A stretch of 64,000 bases of DNA from Cryptomeria japonica (lineage: Eukaryota > Streptophyta > Pinopsida > Cupressales > Cupressaceae). The notes beneath the pieces are model-generated. The model saw only the letters and a program-made list of their open reading frames with translations, was not told the DNA's origin and did no database searches. Below, one piece after another: positions 1-11,421 of this stretch. The DNA is taken from contig NC_081406.1 in the NCBI RefSeq assembly GCF_030272615.1, forward strand, positions 185,665,770 to 185,729,769, given 5' to 3'. The stretch's first letter is position 1. Each line of letters starts with the position of its first letter. The translations under genes and the position numbers were made by a program.

Positions 1-1520
1 TTTCTTTGCATGGTAATATAAAATTCAAAATAGAACTATAAAATAATAATAATTGAAACAAGTGCCACATAGTGGCGAGTACTTGCCTTAATAATTTTTA
101 GTTTAATAATAATATTTGTTATAATTATTAGAAATATTTAAATTTATTGTAACTAATATTAGCCAATCATTTACAAGTAAAATAATTTTTGTATTGGCTA
201 AGGCAAGTATAACATATTAGAAAAACCTCCCTTATTTAAAATGAAAGGTATGACTTTTTCTTTTGTGAATATATAAGATTTTGATTATTATTATTAATTT
301 ATATTATTAAAATAATATATTCTTTTTATTTTATTTTTTAAGTTGTAAAAATAAACCTTTGAATAATTCATTTGTTTGGAAAAAAATTTAAAAATAAACC
401 AATTTAATTTTTTTTAAATAAGTTAATAAATCAAAAAATGTTATTAAAACTTTTATAACTTATATTATATGTGAATAAACTCATAATTTATATTATTATA
501 TTATAATGCAATGAATATTTTAGATCAATTTTTTTTTAATGTTTCTGAAATTTAGTTTATTTTGATCATAAATTAAAGAACATTTTAAATATAATACATA
601 TTTTTAAAATATATATATATATTTTAATCTTGTTCATAGGTGAACTGCCTATTACAACAAATAATGAATTAAAATTTAACCTAATGAATTAAAATTTAAC
701 CTGAGATTATGTGTTGTTCTGAAAAACCCGCCTATAAGAGGCAAAACGATATTAGCCAATTGTTTGCAACAAAAATAATTTTTGTAAATTATAATGTTAA
801 CAAATGTGCATCTATACTATAAAATAAATTAAAAAAATTTAAAGAAAGAAAAATAATTGTTTTTCATTGGTCTAAACATTTTTTTTTAATAACCATATAA
901 ACACAACAAATGAATTTCTAACGACAAGTACTAATAATAATATTTACATATTATTGCCACAAACATTAATAATATAATATTATATAATTCTATTTTGAAT
1001 TTTTTATTGTTTATTATGTTGCCCTCCACTACTACAATTACTTTTACATGATCTTCCAAGCTGTTTCGGGAATGAATATATAGATTATGATTAACTTTAT
1101 TATTCCAACCTAAATTGTAGTTTGATTCCCATACTCTTATTACATTCATTTCTTATTTTCTACAACTTCTTTAATAAGATTGGAATGGAAAACTAAATGA
1201 ATAAATTATACTTGTCTAATCTATCATTCTTTAATAAATGTTCAAAGGCATTCCATCCTGCCATAACCAGTCTGACAACCGAATCTCAACATTTCAGATG
1301 ATTCATATTTGGAAAATTGATCTCAAGATTTCAATGATACATATTTATAAAATAATTTCATATATAAAAAATAAGAAGTGCTACATGATCTATATAAAAT
1401 CACAGCAACGTAGGCCATGCCTTATTGCATCTTAATATTTAGAATGTCCTTATTCAGACTCCGTTCATAAAACCCTACACCACAATAGACAAAACCAGTA
1501 TTGTAGGAATGCCAATACCC
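1..1520. other. AT-rich intergenic DNA downstream of the WOX gene
   Basis: No convincing gene is visible; the short open frames here are low-complexity. Two nearly identical 20-bp units containing 'aatgaattaaaatttaacc' lie in tandem at about 662-701. A motif beginning 'attagccaat' and followed by 'aataatttttgta' occurs twice (about 159-200 and 750-787), which suggests an older local duplication. Positions 1036-1205 recur almost unchanged at 29152-29325, marking segmental copy B. The last 300 bases should contain the 3' UTR of the minus-strand WOX gene, but I could not fix a poly(A) signal. Confidence 0.6.
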
Positions 1521-2480
1521 TCAATTATCAGGACGCAAGGGAAATAATTTCAATGTTCTTATATCAAAGGGCTCTACCGATGAATTCCTACGAGCTCCGC
1601 TATCCACTTCCTCTTCTTCCTCCTCTTCCTGCATATTAATATACATTTTGTTCAGAAAGATGCCGTAATCTTATTCATACAACATATAATCCGAAAGACA
1701 ACCCAAAATGTATAAACGCGGTTTCATACTTGTCCAGAGCTCTTATTCTCAGATGACCTCTTCGAACGAAATAAAGAAGTCCAGTTGCGCGGCTTAAAAA
1801 CTGCGGGCCATTTTAAGGCTGAAATATACAATTTTTAGGTTAGTTAAACTTAAAAGCAAATGTAAACAATAAATCTGTAAGAATTTATTCTTATGTTTTA
1901 CTGTTTCTAGATTATTGTTTGAATGAAAAAATCATAAAGAATAGGAGAAATCTAATGATAAATTATAGGATGTGATATGAAAGATTATCCAGAAACGGCA
2001 AAGTATCTGAATAATAAATTGTAAAAATCTAATGTCATTAAGAATCGATGCCCCTAATCACATGATGTTTCTGGTCTTTCTCTCTTCCGTTTCTCTCTGG
2101 CAGCGGCATTCTGAAACCAGAAGAAGACGTTTTTGACTTCAACTGGTCCATGGAGCTGCAGCTCTGCAGTAATGCGGTTTACTTGCTCCACAGAAGGCTT
2201 TCTAGTTCCATTTGCGAAAAAGGACTCCAGTATTCTTTTTTGGCTTTCTGTTGGCTTCCATCTACTGGAAACACTCCTCATGCCTGTGCTCTCAATAACA
2301 CTGGTAGATCTGGTGAGCCTGGAATCTGAAGAAAACAAAATAATAGGTTATTCTACGGCAATAAACAACATCGTACCGAATTGAAAAAACTAGACTTTTA
2401 AATAAAATGTGAACAACCCAATTCGTTATATAAAATCAGATCGACCCAGTTGGTTTACCTGCAGCGGATCCGCTATCCAT
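1521..2480 (-). CDS. WUSCHEL-related homeobox (WOX) transcription factor, 4 exons, intact
   Basis: Seen: four exons join in frame with GT-AG introns: 2480-2459, 2325-2062, 1818-1730 and 1628-1521 (introns 133, 243 and 101 bp). The product is 160 aa. An in-frame TAG just upstream of the ATG supports the start. A WOX homeodomain spans residues about 28-90, with the enlarged turn typical of WOX and the recognition helix NVFFWFQNAAARE at 73-85. Residues 126-132 are seven glutamates. TLKLFPLR at 150-157 matches the WUS-box core T-L-x-L-F-P. Known: WUS-box WOX proteins are nuclear DNA-binding regulators of stem-cell niches and organ initiation, and the WUS-box recruits co-repressors. Odd: the protein is short, and the usual N-H-K-A-R of helix 3 reads N-A-A-A-R. 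No mutation disables it. I infer a functional WUS-clade member but cannot assign a number. A truncated copy lies at 56720-57363. Confidence 0.88.
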
Positions 2481-4207
2481 TATGTTTCGCAGGCCCTAAA
2501 CTCGAAATATCCTCAGAAACTGAAGTTACTTCTATAAACCTAGAGAGCTTACCCAGCAGAATATCTCAGGTAACTCGAAGCCGATGGTAGGTAGTCAAAG
2601 GATAAGGGTGGTATAAATAAGCAGAATACGAGAGACAAACTAGCACATGGGTGTCAAAGTTGATTGGATAAAGAGGAAAATAAGTCCGAGAAAGTGATTT
2701 CCATCGGTTTAGTGTGAAGGGGTTGGGGACAAACTAATACATGAAGGGTAAAGGAAAAGGAGTAGAATCAATGGATTTTGGGAAGGAGGAAAATGAGTTA
2801 GGTGGAAGGGAAGTGTTTTCTACCGTGTGATATGAGCGAGTTGGCAACAAACTAATAAATGAATTTCAATGTTGATTGGGTAGAAAAAAAAGAAAGAGTA
2901 GAATCAATGGATTTTGGGAAGGATGAAAATGAGTTGGCCTAAGTGAAAATTTCTTCACCTTTTAATCAAATAATATTGAATGAGTTATGAGGTATGTCAA
3001 TGGATTTTGGGAAAGAAGAAAATGAGTACGGTTAAAGGATAGAGTTCTCAATAATATTTGATGAATAAATTTAAGGTATTTTCTTATTAGATTTAAGGTA
3101 AAATTGATTTTGAGTGTCTCATTGGCGAAGCGTTCTATAACTGTTAAAAAAGAATTAGTGGATGTAAATAATTATTTAGAGTTTTTAGAGTAGTGGGAGT
3201 TGTCAACTAGAATAAAAAGATGCTGTGTCATTTCAAATGGTTAAAGTAAATATAAATTTATTAATTTAAGTAGTTAACCTCTAAATTTGTAAATAAAATT
3301 TTAATGCATTTTTGGTAATAAGAGTTTGAAGGAGTTTAGAAATAGTATAGATCTAATACACTTATTCAAAGAAGTCAAAGATTTATCAATTTGAAGTTGT
3401 CTATTTATCAAAATTAATTTTTTTAAGCTCATCCAAAATTGATTTTGATTATAATATAAAAAATTGATAGAAACAAAACTAAAATTCTTGTAATATCTAG
3501 AACACATGTCAAAAAACTATTTTATTATCACCTTAAAATTTCATAAAAATGTATTCCTTCTTATTAAATAAGAATACCAAAATCTAATCATTTTCAAATA
3601 AAAAATTTGGCATAGAAAGTTAATAATTATTCAAAGAAATAAATTATGTAAGAGATGAACAATGTTTCTCATGTGAAAATTTGTTATATATACCAAAAAA
3701 AAAAATAATGATTATAACTCTTAATATATCACTAGAATATTTTTTAAATAAGAAAATAAAACTAAAAAATCAAAGTCATAAGGCATGTTATGTGTTAAAC
3801 AAACTTTGTTCCTCCTTTATAAATTATGATCATGATAAACTATAAATCAAACTCTCCATAATCCATAAAAATAAAAATTATTCAAAGAAATAAAATATGC
3901 TATATAATAATTGTAACATACATTACTAAAATAATTTGTTAAATTTATAAGAAAAAATAAAATAAAAAATTATACTATCTATTCAACACTCTTTAATCCT
4001 TCCCTACAAATGATAATTATAATCAAATCTTAAAAATGTAATTTCCATGATTCTTGAAAATTAATATTTATTCATAAAAATAAAATATATTAAAAAAATC
4101 AACATATTTATTATATGAAAAATCATTTATACATAGATAATAATTATAATTTTCAATACATCGTCTAATAATTTATTAATTAAACACTCTTTATTCTTTA
4201 TCTATAA
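2481..4207. other. WOX upstream region and AT-rich intergenic DNA
   Basis: This is the 5' flank of the minus-strand WOX gene and the space before the LINE fragment. It contains a diverged tandem repeat whose units carry 'atggattttgggaa' at 2771, 2907 and 3000. Beyond about 3130 it is AT-rich, without genes, and closely matched by 29490-30607 and 59025-60115. A TATTTATA-like string (minus strand, about 2610-2618) could be a TATA element roughly 130 bp before the ATG, but this is weak. Confidence 0.6.
2640..3040. repeat. Diverged tandem repeat upstream of WOX
   Basis: Units share the core 'atggattttgggaaggaggaaa' (shortened here; starts at 2771, 2907 and 3000), each followed by 'atgagt'. Spacing is 136 and 93 bp. 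The matching region near the pseudogene (58380-58790) has four cores with spacings 126, 135 and 93, so one unit has been partly lost here. The array predates the duplication of the locus. Its position 200-550 bp from the WOX start codon puts it in the probable promoter region. Confidence 0.65.
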
Positions 4208-6030
4208 ATGATTTGTCTTATTTCATTTATACAGATAAAATCTTCACTTCAAAATCTTCTTGTTTATGGTTATCTTCTTGTTTATGCTTTGAGTCTTTTT
4301 ATGATCCCCTCCAAATATGTTGATGCTATTGAGAAAATTCAAGAGAAAATTCAAAAAATATTCTTATGGTCTGGAGTTGAAGATAGGAAAAGGATGATGC
4401 CTTTGCTTGCTTGGGAGAAGGTTTGTTTACCTAAAGCTTTTGGGGGTCTTGGCTTAAGGGCAATTAAAGACTTTAATAATGTTTTTCTTGCTAAATAGGT
4501 TTTGAGGTCTTATGGTGATAGAAAGGATTGGAATTCGGTTTGGTTCACCAAATATCTTAATTCTATTCCTAATATGGTGTCTTTCAATCATTCCTCAGAT
4601 ATTCCATATCCTTCCTTCATCTGGAATAGAATTCTCAACGCTAAAAAGGTGGTTGAAGCTGGAGTTGGTTGGGTTTTAGGTAAGGGTTCTTGTATCAGAT
4701 TTTGGGAAGATGTTTGGATTTTTTATTAACCCCTTTGTTTGTGCCCTGATCTACTTACCTTTGTCAATATTTGCAAAGCTAGATTTGGCTCTTTTTGTCT
4801 CTGACTACTGGCAGAATCATTCTTGGGTTAATCTGGAGGAAATCAATATTGTCTTTTATCCAATCCGGTAGGCTATGTTGTCCCTGTTTGTTAATCCTTC
4901 AGTTGAATATTGTTTCATTTGAAGGTTAACCCAAGATGGATGTTTCTCTATTGCTTCAGTTGTTAATAGATTGGTTTCCCCCCTTCCCTATCCCCATGTT
5001 TGGGCCATGGGTTAAAACCTCACCCCTAAAGTTAATATTTTTTTTTGGCTTCTACTCCAAAATAAAATACTTACTACTGACAACTTAAGTAAGAGAGGAT
5101 TCTTGATCCCTAATAGGTGTCATTTGTGTCTCAATGCCAAAGAATATGTCTCACACCTTGTGCTTCACTGCCCCTTCATAGTTGACATTTGGAGTTTGGT
5201 CTTGAAGAAATGGAAGATAGCTTGGGTGTTTTCGGAGAAAGGTGGAAGATTTCTTTGTTCAATGGAACTATCCCTCATCCAATTCTTTTATCAAAATTCT
5301 TTGGTCCATGTTGTGTCCCTATTTCTCATGGCATGCTTGGAAGGAAAGAAACAAGGGAATCTTTTTATTCAGCTGAGATTTTTTTTGACAAGGTATGCTG
5401 AGCAATTCAAGAAAACTTGAAGTTAATTTGCAGTGGTATTAACCACCTTCCCTCCACTTCTATCTATGAGGAGGATAAGAGGATCTATGTGGAGTGGGGA
5501 TTAGAGGATGATATTATAAAAATCAAAGAAAATAAATCTAGAGAAAATGTTGTCTGGAATTAGGCCCCGAAAGGATGGGTGAAAGTTAACTTTGATGGGG
5601 TAGCTAAGGGGAACCATGGACCTATTGGAGAGGTTAGGTGTGCTTAGGGATTCTAGAGGGCTTTGTGTAGCTACGGTGGCCCTGCCCTTGGGCTCTTAGA
5701 CCAATCATATAGCTGAAGCTATGGCTGCTATGCAAAGTCTTATAATCATTGAGAAATTACAATATAAAAATTTTGGATAGAAGGGGATTCCTTAAATATT
5801 ATCAAGTGCCTAAAAGGTTTGGCTAAGCCTTCTTGGAAAATTAAAAATATTATTATTAGAGCCCTTAAGATTATTGAAGGTTTTGATAGGTGTGTTATAG
5901 TGCATACCTATAGGGAAGAAAACAAGATTGCCAACACTTTTGCTAACTTAGGAGGTAAGTTATCGACCCCTTTTATGTGTCAAGACAAAAGCAATATGTC
6001 CTTAGAGGCTAAAGAGATTTTATTTTTTTG
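4208..6030 (+). pseudogene. LINE (L1-type) 3' fragment, copy A: RT end, zf-RVT, RNase H
   Basis: Translated blocks run in LINE order on the plus strand. The C-terminal RT/thumb region (4290-4498) contains 'WEKVCLPKAFGGLGLRAIKD'. A conserved block (4502-4729) contains 'GKGSCIRFWEDVW'. A zf-RVT zinc-binding segment (about 5090-5220) has CHLC and a downstream H...C. An RNase H segment (about 5570-6020) has 'VKVNFDG', 'EGDS' and 'HTYREENKIA'. Known: this module order is typical of plant L1-like LINEs, where RNase H follows RT. Many stops and frameshifts (for example at 4496-4498 and 4727-4729) make it non-functional. It is 5'-truncated, lacking endonuclease and the RT core. Homologous fragments are at 30608-32580 and 60116-61930. 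TR-GAG1 inserted just after its end. Confidence 0.85.
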
Positions 6031-6035
6031 GATCA

Positions 6036-7253
6036 TGTAAAGCGGAAAATCGCGATCGAACCCTAGTTGCTCTCCCCTCTTCCAACTCCAAGGAGAGAGA
6101 AGGGAGATTCACTAGGGTTGATGGTTTTCACTTAGGGGAGAGACTTTACATTCAAAAGAGGGGTTGAAACCCACAAGATCCAATCCCACACAATGCAAGA
6201 TTGGATGCTAAATGAGTTTCAAGGGTTAAGACAGCAAGGCTACCCTCTTTTGTAAAGAATGTGCATAGAGGAATTGAGCTAGAAATGCATGGAAAGTGAG
6301 AAAGATTCGCTTATAAACTGAGATAGGGATACAGTATGAAGCTGCGGACCTGGAATTAGCAGTGAAATGTCGATACGGCGCTGTCCTGCAAATTTGAGCA
6401 AAAGTTGTCAGGACGATGGCGCTCGGCGCCACGGTCCTCCGAAAAATCCGCGAAACGAAGGGGCATCTGTTCGTCTCTGCACAAGGATTCCAGATCTTCA
6501 ATTTCAGCCGCGTACCTACAACCTACACACAAAAAAGCGAAGACGATTGGGGGGTTAGGGATTAGGGGTTTGCCTTTAGGTCAAACCCCGGTTTTGGAAT
6601 TAACCAAGAAATGAGCAAGAGCTGTAAATGTAAATGACTGTAAAACAAGTACTAATACCTTGTTCTAAGGATGTTTGTATCCTTATGTGCGAAGGTTTAG
6701 ATGTTGTATGTTGTATGTTGTAGTAGTATGTGATCTCCTCTTCAATGGTTGAATCCTTGTCTTGAATGCAACACTTAGCCTTGAATGGAGACTTGAAATG
6801 ATCAATTGCTTGAAGGAATGCTTGAATGCTTGAATGCTTGAGTATAGTTTCCACGCCTTTTTCATCATATCGAATGAAAGAGGAAAATGTAGTTTATATA
6901 CTTGTCAATTAGGGCTGATAGACTGATTTTCCCGGCCTTAGGCCGACCACGAAAGATAATTTCCAAATTGCAAACAAAAAGACCCGAGACCCCTTAGGAG
7001 ACCAAGCCCAAAATAGGACCCAGGGACCAGGGCGCTGGGCGCCCTGGTCCTGAAGGACCAGAGCACTGGGCCCTCTGGTCCCACCTCCCGGGACAGCAGG
7101 GTGCAAAGGAGGTTCAGGCCAGGGTGCAAGAAAATGCAGTTTTCAGTGTCATAATCAGGTTTCGGGGTCTCCATTCAAGTTGCGTATTACGTCGCCATCG
7201 TGAAGACCAAAATGCGGTCGAAATTGCAAGTGTCACAATTTTAGGATGCTACA
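6036..7253 (-). repeat. TR-GAG1 3' LTR (left)
   Basis: The LTR is 1218 bp, bounded by TGTAAAG and GCTACA. It contains a long GC-rich tract with strong hairpins at 7024-7050 and 7055-7081, and a shorter one near 6412-6440. The strand is set by the polypurine tract immediately to its right. It has the same length as the right LTR. Confidence 0.93.
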
Positions 7254-7998
7254 TTTAGCCCCCTCTTTAGCGGAAGTATGTATGCTCATACTTCCGGTAA
7301 AGTACAAGGAAACAACATTGAAAGACTTTCACCACGTCAAGGAGGCAAGACACACCAAGCCCCCAGTGGACTAAGGATCTTATGACTTTGATTGACAAAG
7401 TAAAAGGGAAGATCACGAGGGAGAACCATGACTGTCAGTAGTAAGGTTCCCTCACTATGAGTCATGCAAGAAAGATATCAAAAATTCTCAAGGCAAGGTT
7501 AAATTTGCCAAGAAATTCTCAAGTATCTTGAAAAGATATGAACGGGATGTATGCCCCCCTACGTTAAAGCGATCGCACACGCCTCACCGGGGGTGATTTC
7601 TTTAAGGTAGTGATACATATAAGAATGAGAAAGGAAAGGAGCACGTTATCGCAAGGATTTAGCCCCCAAGTGTGAGATAAGCCCAAGGATAATAGACACA
7701 AAACACAAAGCACAAGGTGACTTCGCTTTCCTCGGGGTCAGTATGCTGTATGATAATTCATGTATATATATCATATGTATGTATGCATAATTGTTCTTCA
7801 TTCCCCAATCAAGGAAGGTCACCTAGAAGAAGGGAACACATGTGTCTTTTGAGTCAACATGAGAGAGACCAAAAGAGATCTCAATGCTTTGCATCGTCCT
7901 CAAGTAGACAACACCAAGGACAACAAATAGAAGAATGAGAATAACGTATAGAAGAAGTAACACAAGAGAGGAGGAGAGAATCTGCTATGCTAATGTAT
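7254..7998 (-). other. TR-GAG1 3' untranslated internal region with polypurine tract and hairpin
   Basis: On the minus strand this lies between the end of the gag-pro frame and the 3' LTR. The polypurine tract is the complement of 7254-7268 (reads AAAGAGGGGGCTAAA). Immediately upstream of it is a perfect 10-bp inverted repeat: 7271-7280 pairs with 7287-7296 around a 6-nt loop, and an outer CTTTA/TAAAG pair (7265-7269 and 7298-7302) brackets it. No coding sequence was recognised in the remainder. Confidence 0.75.
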
Positions 7999-10900
7999 CT
8001 AGTCTAGCACGTCATCTACCCCCCGATCTTGCTGATCAATGTTTCGGGAAGGCAGGGAACACGCTAGAGGAGGAACATTCAACACAGCAGATGGAGCTAT
8101 CACAAGATCCAAACAAGGGCTATGTTCATGTTCCAAGCCACATTGTTCTTGTCTAGGAGCTAGGATAAGTGCTTTAGAAAATTCATTAGATAAATGGTTA
8201 TCAATATCAACAAGTTCATATTCACTATCAGAAGCAAGAGAAGTAACATTTTCATCATGCATAACATTTTCATCTATATCATCATCAAGATTTATAAAAA
8301 TAGGGTCTTTAATTCGCACAGGATCAAGACCATCATGCATCTTATGTTTTGGAGATTTTGGAGAAAATGGAATAATGCTTGTTGAATGTGTTTTTGGAGA
8401 TTGCAAAGTTTGAGAAGCAGCTGCTTGAGCTCTAAGACGACGCTTTCATCAGCGTTCATGTGCAGAACGATTTCGTCTAGTCTTAGTAGGAAGTGGAGAA
8501 GATTGAGGAGGAGGAATGTTCTCATCCCTATCACTTGGGTGTTTAGGTTGTGGTCTCTTAGGCTGGATAATAGGAGACGAAGAAGGTCTCTTCTCTCTAT
8601 AAAAAGGAGGAGGAACTGCTCCATATAAGGGAGGAATATTTGGTTTAGGAAGGAGACCAAGTCCATCATGACAAGGAGGTATAGGTCTACTTTTAGGAAG
8701 TTTATTAGATATAGACATAGTCACATCCATAGGGATGGGTTGGGAATCTTCTTGAGGAAAGACATTAGTTTTATCTTTCAAAGGAAGAACTTCCTTCTCA
8801 AGAACGATAGGAATATCAAGTTTGGGTGTTCTAGGTTCACTTAGAGATAGGATCATATCTGTTTTCCACTTTTGATAAGATTTGAAAAGATGATCACTTC
8901 GCGGAGGAAGAGATTGGAATTGTTTAGGCCAAAAGTAATCAAGAGGAACGCTAGAAGTTCTTTCAGCTGGTTTAAAGAGACTATGATTGACAGTAACAAC
9001 TTCACCATTATGGGGAAATTTCAAACACTTATGAATAGGAGAAGCAATAGCTTTCATGGAAGATAGCCAAGGATAGCCAAGCTTCACACAAAATTGTTCG
9101 GAAGATGGAATAATAGCAAAGTTCACATCAAGGGATTTGTTATGGACCTCAATAGGCAATGTAATAGAACCAATTGCAGGAGAAGAAAATGCATCAAATA
9201 GTTTCACAATCACATCTGTTTTGTCATAGATCACTTGATTCAATTGCAAAGTAAAAAGAAATTCTTCAGTAATAACATTAATCATGCACGAAGGATCAAC
9301 AAGCACTCCACGGCAAGGTGTATTCTTGACTTTTGCAACTATGTATAAAGGACCATCAGGTGCCCTAATGGTTTCACTGGAATCAAAAGTGATGGAAGGT
9401 TCTTTAGGGTTTTCTTGCTGCTCTACAAAGTTAATCACATTCGGAGCCATAGACATAAGACCATCAGATGAAAAAGAGGAATCATTAGTCTCAATCGCAT
9501 TAGAGGTATGAGAAGGTAATGGATTAGTGAAAATCTGAAGATTTTGATTAGGAGGAGCTACAGATGTATTACCTTTATCATTCACTCCAGAAACAGAGAT
9601 AGTATTATTATCAATCAAATCTTGAATTTTACCCTTTAAAGAAAAACATTTTTCAGTATCATGCCCAGGCTGACGATGAAATTGACAAAAGGCTTTGTTA
9701 TCAAAATAAGGTGAAGTAATCTTTGCAGGATCAATTTGCCTTATAGGAGGAAGAGTAAGCACATTTTGTTCCAATAACTTATTCATAATGCTATGCAATG
9801 ATTCATTCAGAGGAGTATACTTTCTTTCTTTCTTGAAAAATTTAGAAATAGGAGGCACACCTGATGCTGCATTCACATTGTTGTTGATGATGTTTTCATT
9901 GAATTTGATGGAATCTCTGTTCAGTTTAAACTTCCCAAATGGTTATTGATTGCTATCACCCTTATCACTCGGAGCCATAGGATGTGATTGTTCCATTTGA
10001 CTCACAGTCAGTTGATAATTGTGAAGAGTTGCACACAACTGTTGGAAAGAAGTAAACTCAGAAAATAGAAGTTTGTCTCGAATATCTTTTTGTAAATTAG
10101 AAATAAAGATTCTTTGAATGTCATTGTCAGGCACTGGAAAAGAAATTTGAGCATACGAATGCTTATATCTACCAATGAAATCAGTCACCTTTTCTTTAAC
10201 ACCTTGTTTACAATGCATTAAATCAATCAAAGTAACTTTAGGACTTATATTGTTTTGAAATTGTTGAATGAAAGCATTTGCAAGTTGTTTGAAAGAAGTA
10301 ATAGAATAGGAAGGCAACGAGCAATACCATTGTAGGGCTTTGTCTCTTAATGTTCTAGTAAACAATTTTGCAAGCAACCTTTGGTCATAAGCAAAATCAG
10401 TATAGATTGTTTGAAAGGTCTTAACATGTGTTAGAGGATCTCCTTTACCATTATAAAGCTCCAAATGCGGAATTTCAACATGTTTAGGAGGAATAGCTCG
10501 AACAATGTCAAGAGAAAGTGGGCTCGCAACATCAAATGTGGGCACACTAAACTTAGATTGGTTCATAGAGGCAATTTGTTGCTGTAAAGAAGAGACAGTT
10601 TGTGCAAGATTGTTAATGGTCGCTTCAGTCGAAGAATTCATATTAGATGTGTTAGATTGAGATGGAGGTGTTATGTTATTGAAAGAAGGCAAAGAGTAAG
10701 GTGGTGGGACCCTATGATAATCAATTATAGGGGATGATTGGACAAGAGGAACACTACAAGGAGGAATGGAATGGTTAAATGAATTGCCCCCTTGTGTCAT
10801 GTTCATTTGTGAAGATGTAATAGGAACACTCATTGAAGGAGTGAATGAAGAAGTCGGATTGAATGAAGGAAGAGGGTTAACTGAAAAGGAAGGATTGCCC

Positions 10901-11421
10901 CCATGACTAGTGATCACAGGAGGAATGTCTTGTATAGAAGTGGTCATTATGTTTGATGTAAAGGTAGGTATGCTAGCAATAGAAGTCATCAAAGGAATAG
11001 AATGATTGACTTGTGTAGGAGGTTGTGTATAACCTAAAGTTTCGGCACAACTCTTCATAGGCATCACATTCGAATCCACAATGTGTGCAATACCACGCAA
11101 AATATCAATTCCATTCTTATCACTTTGAAGCATACGTTTTAGACCCTCAATTAAAGGAAGAGCTTGACTATCGGGGTATTCTTAAGACATCCATTGTCGA
11201 AAATCGTCAAATTGGTTATCCAATTTCGAAATTTGTTCTTCAGAAACCTCATGGAGAGCTTCTTCATCATTAGGAGGATTAGAGGAATTACCCATGTCCT
11301 CGTTAAAAAGGCTATTCAAATTAGGTTCCATCTCCTCGGTAATTAAACCTCGGAAAGACTTAATTCTACGGCTTCGTCTAACGGGAATAGTGTAAGTAGG
11401 GCTTATTGTTGTAAAACTCAT
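7999..11421 (-). pseudogene. TR-GAG1 gag-protease frame with three in-frame stops
   Basis: One reading frame runs about 1140 codons from ATG 11421 to 7999. It is broken by stops at 11182-11184 (TAA), 9943-9945 (TAA) and 8449-8451 (TGA). The central part (about 10200-10480) matches a Ty3/Gypsy gag domain: 'LELYNGKGDPLTHVKTF', 'DKALQWYCSLP' and 'LANAFIQQFQ'. Further on, 'FCQFHRQPGHDTEKCFSL' resembles the Cys/His spacer found in Gypsy gag. 'GVLVDPSCMINVI' followed by 'LGYPWL' resembles a retropepsin fold, but the usual D-S/T-G triad is replaced by D-P-S. The last 140 codons are acidic and unassigned. Known: gag binds and packages element RNA. The frame is well preserved apart from point stops, which fits an element copied in trans until recently. 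Confidence 0.85.

Noticed and set aside
931-1149. 72-codon open frame on the minus strand in AT-rich DNA
   Set aside because: Low-complexity composition, no family resemblance, and it overlaps a non-coding block shared with 29152-29325 where the frame is not kept.
2133-2384. Open frame on the plus strand over the WOX exon
   Set aside because: Shadow of the homeodomain exon on the opposite strand.
4208-6030. LINE RNase H region as a host RNase H-like gene
   Set aside because: It follows the RT C-terminus and zf-RVT in LINE order in all three copies and is broken by stops.
6938-7174. Open frames with Gly/Pro/Arg-rich translation in the TR-GAG1 LTRs
   Set aside because: Translation of the GC-rich inverted repeats, not a protein-coding pattern.
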